Below, one piece after another: positions 6,908 to 12,248 of a DNA stretch of 15,726 nt. Location of the stretch: positions 1 to 15,726 of the forward strand of contig JAFGXK010000097.1 in NCBI GenBank assembly GCA_016936695.1, read 5' to 3'. Numbering within the stretch: position 1 is the first letter of the stretch; each line of letters begins with the position of its first letter. Below the pieces are notes generated by a model. That model saw only the letters and a list, made by a program, of their open reading frames with translations, had not been told where the DNA came from and did no database searches. Both the position numbers and the translations under genes were made by a program. The stretch is from Bacteroidales bacterium. Lineage in GTDB: Bacteria; Bacteroidota; Bacteroidia; Bacteroidales; VadinHA17.

Positions 6908-7759
6908 CTATCTTAACCTGATAATCCGTGTTTTATCGCCGCTTGTGATAGTGGCCAGATTGTCGCATGTACCATCCCCATAGTCTACTGTCCATGTGCG
7001 GTTGTCACTTGTAGTAACTGTTACCACCCCGCTTACAATCCGGTGACACGAGGTTTTGAACACCAGAGGATCAGATTCCGATATGGTTTTTGTCACTTTA
7101 AGCCCGTTTACCCTTGTAAATTCTACGGTTCCGTATGATGTAACTATATTGTCCCGTAACACTCCAGGTAATTCGAACCGATATTCACGGGTTAAACTGG
7201 CCACACGGCTGGCAGTGCCGCCCTCCCCGGGGAAAGTAATAGTGATATCTTCCAAAATTTCAGCAACCCTTGAACGATCCTCCCTGTCGATTGTGATAGT
7301 CTTATTAACCACACCTTCAACTTTCTTGCCATCCACATAGAAATCTTCGAAAGTTTTTATACGCTCCGAAGTGGCGTCGACAAAAGAAGTCGCAGTGATA
7401 ATAATTTTCCCCGACCTTAACTTTCCGTCTTTTCCCGTACACCCTGTCCCAAAATCAATTGTGATGACCTTTGGATCCGAAGTATTATCAATGGTAATCA
7501 CTGAACAGGAGCTGAGGTAAAAATCACCTTCGGTGACAGCCGATTTTCCTTCGTTCAGCTTCAGATTGACAGCCTCATCTGCCAAGGCATCCAATTCAAG
7601 GAGTGTTTCCTCCGCGATTGTTTCCTGTTCAACAACAGGCAGTGCATCTTCCAATGTTGTATCTTCTTTCTGACAGGAAACAAGAGCTGCAATAGTCAGC
7701 CCTGTTACAAATAATGAACTTAGAATTTTCATCATATTAAATTTTATCTGGTTAAACAT
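6908..7759 (-). CDS. Uncharacterised lipoprotein with a duplicated cysteine module
   Basis: A 283-residue predicted lipoprotein of unknown function. The lipobox LVSC puts the lipidated cysteine at residue 29 when counted from the first ATG. Starts at Met9 or Met10 (7735 or 7732) would give a more usual 20-residue signal peptide and are equally likely. Residues about 84-120 and 237-281 look like two copies of one module: SC, a VIT/VT strand, an (I/V)D(F/Y)G-x-G-(T)C turn, then SG(K/D) and an II strand. This gives paired cysteines C85/C107 and C238/C265 that could form disulfides in the periplasm. The mature protein is beta-rich and acidic at its N-terminus. It is divergent from the sigma factor operon, 143 bp apart, which suggests but does not prove control by that sigma factor. 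A strong terminator follows. Confidence 0.8.
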   Translation of the reverse strand: MFNQIKFNMMKILSSLFVTGLTIAALVSCQKEDTTLEDALPVVEQETIAEETLLELDALADEAVNLKLNEGKSAVTEGDFYLSSCSVITIDNTSDPKVITIDFGTGCTGKDGKLRSGKIIITATSFVDATSERIKTFEDFYVDGKKVEGVVNKTITIDREDRSRVAEILEDITITFPGEGGTASRVASLTREYRFELPGVLRDNIVTSYGTVEFTRVNGLKVTKTISESDPLVFKTSCHRIVSGVVTVTTSDNRTWTVDYGDGTCDNLATITSGDKTRIIRLR

Positions 7760-7783
7760 TTTAAGCTTTCAACTATTAAGATG

Positions 7784-7803
7784 TAACTTTCGGCTTAAAG
7801 TTA
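7784..7803. promoter_or_regulatory. Inverted repeat in the leader of the lipoprotein gene
   Basis: TAACTTT (7784-7790) and AAAGTTA (7797-7803) form a perfect 7-bp inverted repeat with a 6-nt spacer, 25 bp upstream of the outermost lipoprotein ATG (7759, minus strand). It could be an operator or a weak leader hairpin. AT-rich repeats of this size also arise by chance. Confidence 0.3.
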
Positions 7804-7846
7804 AATTCAATGAAATTTTTTACATAAAGATCCAGGTAGTATTTCA

Positions 7847-7874
7847 TTTGGATTTAACCTTTCCCACTATTTTG
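7847..7874 (+). promoter_or_regulatory. Weak promoter candidate for the sigma factor operon
   Basis: TTTG at 7847-7850 and TATTTTG at 7868-7874 sit 17 nt apart in the gap upstream of the TTG start at 7903. The -7 box is one base short of TAnnTTTG and the spacer is shorter than usual, so the match is imperfect. An autoregulated ECF operon may use a different promoter sequence here. Confidence 0.25.
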
Positions 7875-7902
7875 CTTCAAAGTAATAAACAGATTCATAA
7901 AA

Positions 7903-8451
7903 TTGACAACCGATAGATCAGACGGGCATATCTTATCACTGCTGCGAGAACCGGCAACAAAGGAGAAAGGGTTCAGAGTGATGATGGATACATATAAGGA
8001 ACGGATTTACTGGCACATAAGAAGGATTGTTGTATTGCACGAAGATGCGGAAGATATCCTTCAGGAGACTTTTATAAACGCCTACCGATTTATCGGCTCA
8101 TTTAACGGGAAAAGCAAGATCTATACATGGCTTTACCGGATTGCCACAAATGAATGCATCAGGATGTTAAGGAACAGAAAAAAAATGAACCGGAATATTG
8201 AAGAACTGACCGATAAGCATACATTAAAACTAAGCACGACCGACATGGAAAGTGGCGATGAGATTCTGGTTAAATTCCAGAATGCTGTTCTCCAGTTGCC
8301 GGAGAAACAGCGACTTGTTTTCACAATGCGTTATTATGATGACCTTCCATATGAAGATATTTGTTATATCCTGAAGACATCGGTCAACGCATTGAAAACC
8401 AATTATCATTATGCACAGGAGAAAATAAAGGAACACATGCTAAACAATTGA
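7903..8451 (+). CDS. ECF-type RNA polymerase sigma factor (sigma-70 family)
   Basis: A 182-residue alternative sigma factor with region 2 at about 25-92 (DAEDILQETFINAYRFIGSF, TWLYRIATNECI) for core and -10 binding, and region 4 at about 120-175 (LPEKQRLVFTMRYYDDLPYEDI, then a helix-turn-helix around ILKTSVNALKTNYHYA) for -35 recognition. There is no region 3, as expected. The N-terminal HILSLLREPATKEKGFRVMMDTY is conserved in Bacteroidota homologues, so the start must lie upstream of the ATGs at 7981 and 7984. No in-frame ATG exists there, and TTG at 7903 is the best candidate. The next gene begins 3 bp after the stop, so the two are co-transcribed, and the partner is the expected anti-sigma factor. 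Confidence 0.92.
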   Translation: MTTDRSDGHILSLLREPATKEKGFRVMMDTYKERIYWHIRRIVVLHEDAEDILQETFINAYRFIGSFNGKSKIYTWLYRIATNECIRMLRNRKKMNRNIEELTDKHTLKLSTTDMESGDEILVKFQNAVLQLPEKQRLVFTMRYYDDLPYEDICYILKTSVNALKTNYHYAQEKIKEHMLNN

Positions 8452-8454
8452 AAT

Positions 8455-8940
8455 ATGACTTACAACTCTGATTTTCAGGAAGTAGGTAAAAAGATGCCTT
8501 ACTCTGTACCTCCTGGTTTTTTTGAGGGTATAACCGAAAAAACACTGGATAAAGCCCGCCAAAGGGACAAAGCCCGGAGAAAGCATGTATTAATCTGGCG
8601 CTCAATGGCGATAGCTGCATCACTGACAGTATTAATTGTTGCCGGGTATTTGCTAATCAATGTGCTACCAACTGGAAATACCGAACAAGCCGCTCAGAAT
8701 ACTGGCGCCGGACCTCAGAATGAAGTTCAGAATGGAGAACTGGCGGAAGTCATAGATACGGTACCGGTAAAAGAAGATTTTGATAATAAAGAAACTGCAA
8801 TAAGCACAGTTAACGGTATTCAGGATGAAGAAGGGATCAATGATGTGCTTTCCTCACTTACCAACGAAGAGTTAATGGAGCTGGCAGCAATGCTTGCGTC
8901 AGATATGTTTATGGACGAAACAGAAAATAATTTACAATGA
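8455..8940 (+). CDS. Single-pass membrane protein, probable anti-sigma factor
   Basis: A 161-residue protein with a cytoplasmic N-terminus of about 45 residues (MPYSVPPGFFEGITEKTL at 14-31, then a very basic RQRDKARRKH), one membrane helix at about 46-70, and an acidic periplasmic tail of about 90 residues ending in a predicted helix (TNEELMELAAMLASDMFMDE). It is not a recognisable zinc-binding ZAS anti-sigma factor: no HxxxCxxC is present. Position decides the call: it starts 3 bp after the ECF sigma gene and its stop overlaps the start of the next gene by 4 bp (ATGA). The N-terminal part would bind sigma and the periplasmic tail would sense or be held by the Spy-like neighbour; this is inference from gene order. 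Confidence 0.7.
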   Translation: MTYNSDFQEVGKKMPYSVPPGFFEGITEKTLDKARQRDKARRKHVLIWRSMAIAASLTVLIVAGYLLINVLPTGNTEQAAQNTGAGPQNEVQNGELAEVIDTVPVKEDFDNKETAISTVNGIQDEEGINDVLSSLTNEELMELAAMLASDMFMDETENNLQ

Positions 8941-9395
8941 GAACAATATATAAAGCCTTTGTTTTACTGATGCTTACAATGCTCAGCCTAGGTGCACAAT
9001 CGCAGAATAACAGAAGGCTTCCTGCCGTGAGAGAAAGGATCCTTCAGGCAAAACTTGTTGAGATCAGGCGTTCCCTGAACCTCGATCAGGCGACTATGCA
9101 ACGTCTCCGACCGATATATATGGAATATGAAAGGGAAATCCTGGGTGTCAACACCAACAACCAGAGGCGTATGATGAGTGCCAATACTGACACTCTTACA
9201 GCGCAGGAAGCAGAAAGGCTTGTGATGGTTCAATTAGAAAATGCAAAGAGGCTGATTGACATCCGTGAGAAGTATTACCATAAATTCAAAACAGTTCTTA
9301 CACCCCAGCAAATAGTAAGGCTCTACCAGACCGAAGCCCAGATCCGGCAGAAAGTGACCCAGGAACTCAGGCGCAGGAGCATGGGAAGATTCTGA
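8937..9395 (+). CDS. Spy/CpxP-like (LTXXQ) periplasmic protein
   Basis: A 152-residue exported helical protein. Residues 1-22 form a signal peptide (hydrophobic core FVLLMLTMLSLG, cleavage near AQSQ). The mature part is arginine- and glutamate-rich and almost wholly helical, with LTPQQ at 121-125 and a related LNLDQ at 47-51, the hallmark pair of the Spy/CpxP/ZraP/CnrX superfamily of periplasmic chaperones and sensors. There is no histidine or cysteine cluster to suggest tight metal binding; only one histidine (H115) is seen. The ATG overlaps the previous stop (ATGA), so translation is coupled with the anti-sigma-like gene. A stop pair (TGA TAG) ends it. It is probably the sensor or effector arm of the sigma/anti-sigma pair. 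Confidence 0.78.
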   Translation: MRTIYKAFVLLMLTMLSLGAQSQNNRRLPAVRERILQAKLVEIRRSLNLDQATMQRLRPIYMEYEREILGVNTNNQRRMMSANTDTLTAQEAERLVMVQLENAKRLIDIREKYYHKFKTVLTPQQIVRLYQTEAQIRQKVTQELRRRSMGRF

Positions 9396-9638
9396 TAGAA
9401 AGCAAACAAACCTCCTGTAGAAGATACTATTGGAATTAATATCAGCGATTTAGATCCAGTTAAACCGGCCATTCCTGAAAATGAAGTAACAAATTCTTTC
9501 ATTTTTAATACCCTGCTTAATTATTACTCAATAGCTGGCTTCATATTCAGAGTATCTTACTATTCAGCGTCCCTCACATATTTGACTTTAGCATCAGAAT
9601 AGTTTAACTTTACACATAAGCCCACTTTTTAACATCAG
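9396..9638. other. Intergenic stretch with an unexplained open frame
   Basis: A 243-bp gap without a recognised gene. In the same frame as the upstream Spy-like gene, after its tandem stops, 9399-9599 stays open for about 66 codons (KANKPPVEDTIGINISDLDP at the left end) but holds no ATG start. It may be chance or the remnant of a C-terminal extension. No terminator hairpin is evident after 9395. The right end holds the promoter of the YjdF-family gene. Confidence 0.4.
9581..9612 (+). promoter_or_regulatory. Likely promoter of the YjdF-family gene (TTTG-N20-TAACTTTA)
   Basis: TTTG at 9581-9584 and TAACTTTA at 9605-9612 are 20 nt apart. The -7 box differs from TAnnTTTG only at the last base. 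Transcription would start near 9620, a short distance before the ATG at 9639. Confidence 0.5.
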
Positions 9639-10262
9639 ATGCCTGGTAGAAAATATAAAATAAACCTTCTGGTTGTTTTTTTTGTACTGTTCTCCTTTTC
9701 GTGTATAAATCCGGTTTATCCGACAGAGATGTTTCTTCAGCATTCAATTACTCTGGTAATGTTTGCCTGTCTTATAATAGTGATAATCAAAAATTCTTTA
9801 TCCGACAGATCGTTTACAATTATTGTGTTATTCCTGCTCCTGCATTTAATAGGTGCCCGGTGGATTTATTCCAATGTTCCGTACAAAGAATGGTTCAGTT
9901 TTATTATGGGTGAATTGTTCCCTGCTTTAAACAGTTCAGGTCGGAATCACTATGACAGGTTTGTCCACCTGATGTTCGGGCTGATGTTATTTTACCCGAT
10001 CCGGGAAGCATGTGAGAAATGGGCTGGCTGCCCGTCCAGGTTATCGGGCATTTTTGCTTTCCTTATAATTACATGTTGCAGTCTTTTTTATGAAGTTTTT
10101 GAATGGGGGCTTACCCTGGTGCTTTCACCACAAGATGCGGAGGATTATAACGGTCAGCAAGGGGATATGTGGGATGCACAGAAAGACATGGCTCTGGCAT
10201 TTACGGGAGCAATAATAAATTTGCTGGCCAATGTTTTAAAGAGAAAATTGAGAATGACTTAA
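9639..10262 (+). CDS. YjdF/DUF2238 family inner membrane protein
   Basis: A 207-residue multi-spanning membrane protein of the DUF2238 (E. coli YjdF) family, whose function is not established. Hydrophobic segments lie at about 9-23, 33-51, 58-75, 107-121, 136-152 and 186-200. Conserved polar motifs are typical of the family: HLIGARW (69-75), NHYDRFVH (103-110), EVFEW (152-156) and QQGDMWDAQKDM (173-184). The spaced D/H/E residues inside membrane segments hint at a metal-bound or catalytic site, but this is inference. The start ATG is well placed after a promoter; the stop is followed by the GxxExxY cassette. It is monocistronic. Confidence 0.88.
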   Translation: MPGRKYKINLLVVFFVLFSFSCINPVYPTEMFLQHSITLVMFACLIIVIIKNSLSDRSFTIIVLFLLLHLIGARWIYSNVPYKEWFSFIMGELFPALNSSGRNHYDRFVHLMFGLMLFYPIREACEKWAGCPSRLSGIFAFLIITCCSLFYEVFEWGLTLVLSPQDAEDYNGQQGDMWDAQKDMALAFTGAIINLLANVLKRKLRMT

Positions 10263-10533
10263 TAATATCGCTTCTCTGATCTGATTAATATCTATCCTTT
10301 GGAAACTACTGAATATAAATGGCATTAGAATCGAAAACTAATACGGCCTGAGTATAAGTAAACGACTAAAAAAGTCGGAGTTTACCACGGAGTAATACGG
10401 AGTAAAAGACGGAGTAACACGGAGTTTGAAAACGCGGAGTTTGAAAGGTTGTTACGAAAATAAATCTTAGTAAATAAAGTCGAATTGAAAAAGCATTGTT
10501 ACCTTTATTAGGTCTCGCTGAATATGTATTATT
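10263..10533. other. Intergenic region carrying the left end of the GxxExxY cassette
   Basis: A 271-bp gap. From left to right: plain AT-rich sequence; a small hairpin CGACT/AGTCG (10363-10367, 10373-10377); the array of CGGAGT-containing repeats (10376-10446); and an AT-rich leader before the GxxExxY ATG. TACCTTTA at 10500-10507 is a poor -7 candidate. No further gene is seen. Confidence 0.6.
10376..10446 (+). repeat. Left inverted terminal array of CGGAGT-type repeats
   Basis: Seven CGGAGT units, at 10376, 10388, 10398, 10409, 10419 and 10435 plus the unit begun by GACGGAGT, mostly spaced 10-16 bp. The block 10381-10424 contains CCACGGAGTAATACGGAGT and ACGGAGTAACACGG and is the mirror of the right arm. 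The last two units form a direct repeat CGGAGTTTGAAA (10419-10430 and 10435-10446) with no counterpart on the right, so the left end is longer. Confidence 0.85.
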
Positions 10534-10911
10534 ATGAGTTTACTACATGAGGAACTTACGGATTCAATTCTGAGGTGTGCTTACAAAGTACATAGTGTAT
10601 TAGGGCCCGGGTTATTGGAATCTGCCTATGAAGAATGTCTTTTTTATGAACTTGAGACTATTGGATTAACCGTGTACAGACAGAAGCCTATACCCCTGGT
10701 TTATGAAGAAAAGAAGCTTGATATCGGTTACAGGATTGATTTGCTTGTCGAAGACAAAGTTATTCTGGAAATCAAATCGGTTGAAGCGTTAAATCCTGTT
10801 CACTTTGCCCAGTTAATGACATATCTGAAGTTATCTGATTGCAGGATTGGTTTCCTGATTAATTTCAATGTTAAATCACTAAAGGAAGGAATCAAGCGAA
10901 TAATAGTTTAA
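10534..10911 (+). CDS. GxxExxY protein (predicted PD-(D/E)XK nuclease fold)
   Basis: A 125-residue protein of the GxxExxY family (PDDEXK_3 fold group), of unknown biological role. The signature is exact: G26-LL-E29-SA-Y32 in GPGLLESAYEECL. The predicted nuclease core follows: D69 in YRIDLLVEDK, then E79-x-K81 in ILEIKS, and a helix with Q93 and Y97 (FAQLMTYLKL), in the order expected of the PD-(D/E)XK superfamily; all putative catalytic residues are kept. No signal peptide or membrane segment, so cytoplasmic. The ATG at 10534 has no Shine-Dalgarno sequence. The gene is visibly richer in A+T than the convergent aldo/keto reductase and stands alone between inverted repeat arrays, which suggests it travels with them. 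Nuclease activity is predicted from fold, not shown. Confidence 0.88.
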   Translation: MSLLHEELTDSILRCAYKVHSVLGPGLLESAYEECLFYELETIGLTVYRQKPIPLVYEEKKLDIGYRIDLLVEDKVILEIKSVEALNPVHFAQLMTYLKLSDCRIGFLINFNVKSLKEGIKRIIV

Positions 10912-10944
10912 TCCTTTAGTTCTATTAACATATTCCGGATTTAA

Positions 10945-10962
10945 TCCCGAAAGCCTTCGGGA
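10945..10962 (+). terminator. Hairpin after the GxxExxY gene, no T-run
   Basis: TCCCGAA (10945-10951) and TTCGGGA (10956-10962) form a perfect 7-bp stem with an AGCC loop, 33 bp after the GxxExxY stop. A poly-T tail is missing, so terminator function is uncertain. It abuts the right inverted repeat and could equally be part of the element end. Confidence 0.4.
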
Positions 10963-11005
10963 CCGTGTTACTCCGTTCTAAACTCCGTGTTACTCCGTGG
11001 TTAAA
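10963..11005 (-). repeat. Right inverted terminal array of CACGGAGTAA repeats
   Basis: On the minus strand this reads TTTAACCACGGAGTAACACGGAGT, a short variable stretch, then ACGGAGTAACACGG. It mirrors the left arm 10381-10424. A further CGGAGTTTA copy on the minus strand (11030-11022) overlaps the last codons of the aldo/keto reductase, so the repeat family touches the coding end. Confidence 0.85.
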
Positions 11006-11020
11006 TCCTTCCCTCTCAAA

Positions 11021-12079
11021 CTAAACTCCGATATCCCACCTCCTGAAATAAAGCGCCTGCCTTACAACCGGCAGTGTCTTGAATTCTATTTCCTCCATCT
11101 GAGCCTGACTCAATGGCGTGAACTCCGAAGCTATCTTTACATTTTCCTCGAGCTGGGCAATATTGTCAACTCCAATGATCGTAGTGCTCACGGGCAGACT
11201 CATGTTATATGTGAGAGCTTCCTTTATATTGATGGTTCCGGGTATCGACGTCCTCAGTCGTGCATCAGTCTGCTGATCGAGCGGAGGAGGCGTCCATGTG
11301 GAAAGGATGCGGCTGCGGGTGGTGACTTTCATCCCTATTATCGCCATTCCCTTATTCTGAGCTTCAGGCAACAGGTAGTTCTTAAAACTCAGATAATGCA
11401 CATCAGCAGCATTCATGGCAATAAGGATTGCATCAAAAGGAAACCGCCTTATGGCCTCAAGCAGAACCAGGGGCTCGAAATGACCAGTTATCCCAAGATT
11501 CCTTACCACACCTTCGGCTTTGGCTTTTTCAAGAGCTTTTATTGCTCCGTTGGGTGCAAATATCTGGTCAACCTGTTCCTGCCGCTGAACATTGTGAAGC
11601 TGCCACAGGTCGAGGTGATCGGTCTGCAGGTTTTTCAGGCTCTCCTCCAGCAGTCGCATGGATCCGTCATAAGTACGGTCGTGAGTTTTGGTTGACAGCC
11701 ACACTTCTCCCCTTCGTGTTTTCATCACTCTTCCGATATTCAGCTGACTGACACCCTGCCCGTACGAGGCTGCCGTGTCGATATAATTAATCCCCAGGTC
11801 TATAGCCCGGTTGATTATCTTTTCTGACTCTTCTTCCTTCCCCTTGATCTCAAGGGTGGCCTGGCCACCCAGACTGAAAATACCCACCTTGTAGCCCGTC
11901 CGGCCGAACGACCTGGTAGGCATTGCGCTGAAAGTAACCGGATTAAACGGGTCTTCATTGTTCTTCTTCAGTGGGAGAGACCTCTCGCTTCCCTTCGCAT
12001 CGAACGTCTTTCCTATCGTAACAACAGCTGCGGCTGCTACTCCGTTCCCTAAAAATGTCCTGCGGTTTATCTTCTTCAT
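11021..12079 (-). CDS. Aldo/keto reductase with twin-arginine signal
   Basis: A 352-residue NAD(P)H-dependent oxidoreductase of the aldo/keto reductase superfamily, acting on an unknown carbonyl or sugar substrate. The catalytic tetrad is complete: D101 and Y106 in DTAASYGQG, K131 in LSTKTH, H162 in LWQLHNV. The TIM barrel runs from about residue 55 (RSFGRTGYKVGIFSLGG) to 335, with the cofactor-binding strand near TTIIGVDN. Residues 1-28 carry NRRTFLG and a hydrophobic alanine/valine stretch, a Tat signal, so the folded enzyme is predicted to be exported with its cofactor. The start ATG is fixed by this signal. A TAATTTTG box lies upstream. The hydrolase-like gene upstream on the same strand is 169 bp away and may be functionally linked. 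Its stop is 15 bp from the GxxExxY cassette end. Confidence 0.92.
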   Translation of the reverse strand: MKKINRRTFLGNGVAAAAVVTIGKTFDAKGSERSLPLKKNNEDPFNPVTFSAMPTRSFGRTGYKVGIFSLGGQATLEIKGKEEESEKIINRAIDLGINYIDTAASYGQGVSQLNIGRVMKTRRGEVWLSTKTHDRTYDGSMRLLEESLKNLQTDHLDLWQLHNVQRQEQVDQIFAPNGAIKALEKAKAEGVVRNLGITGHFEPLVLLEAIRRFPFDAILIAMNAADVHYLSFKNYLLPEAQNKGMAIIGMKVTTRSRILSTWTPPPLDQQTDARLRTSIPGTINIKEALTYNMSLPVSTTIIGVDNIAQLEENVKIASEFTPLSQAQMEEIEFKTLPVVRQALYFRRWDIGV

Positions 12080-12120
12080 TATTGCCTCTTTTTAGTGGTT
12101 TTCAATGAGTTCTGTGTTTT

Positions 12121-12128
12121 CAAAATTA
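12121..12128 (-). promoter_or_regulatory. Possible -7 box for the aldo/keto reductase (TAATTTTG)
   Basis: Minus-strand TAATTTTG (12128-12121) matches TAnnTTTG and is identical to the -7 box proposed for tonB. It would give a leader of about 35 nt before the ATG at 12079. No TTTG -33 element is seen 19-21 nt upstream. Confidence 0.35.
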
Positions 12129-12248
12129 ATAAATCTAATCATTCTGACAGGCATCCGGAGTTGACAAGTTGTGGTTTATGATAAATATCACATGGGTGAC
12201 TTTTTTTGCCAAAGGTTTATTCAATCCCTCCGGGATCGGTGAGCTAAG

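Larger units (their letters stand above)
10376..11005 (+). mobile_element. Putative GxxExxY cassette: nuclease-fold gene between inverted CACGGAGTAA arrays
   Basis: The left array (core 10381-10424) and the right array (10963-11005) are inverted copies; hand alignment gives 37 matches over 43 columns with one gap. Between them is a single gene, the GxxExxY protein at 10534-10911, and a 7-bp-stem hairpin. The arrangement of one small gene with matching inverted ends resembles a minimal mobile element, but no transposase is present and no target-site duplication was recognised at the borders. The right end lies 15 bp from the stop of the convergent aldo/keto reductase gene. Mobility is inference; the inverted ends are directly visible. 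Confidence 0.5.

Noticed and set aside
10376..10446. CRISPR or iteron origin
   Set aside because: Units are short and irregularly spaced, and the neighbouring gene is a GxxExxY protein, not a replication initiator; the inverted copy on the right fits an element end better.
6589..10911. tRNA-Ala as the integration site of a genomic island running to the GxxExxY cassette
   Set aside because: No copy of the tRNA 3' end was found elsewhere in the window and there is no integrase; the tRNA is followed by its own terminator and ordinary genes.
10997..11695. Plus-strand open frame of 232 codons opposite the aldo/keto reductase, starting inside the right repeat arm
   Set aside because: The minus-strand frame has the complete reductase tetrad; the plus-strand translation has no recognisable domain.
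12161..12188. TTGACA-like -35 box on the plus strand
   Set aside because: No plus-strand gene follows and no matching -10 at 17 bp; Bacteroidota promoters use a different consensus.
12224..12236. ATCCC-TCC-GGGAT hairpin as terminator of the hydrolase-like gene
   Set aside because: Only five pairs with a 3-nt loop and no T-run; too weak to call.
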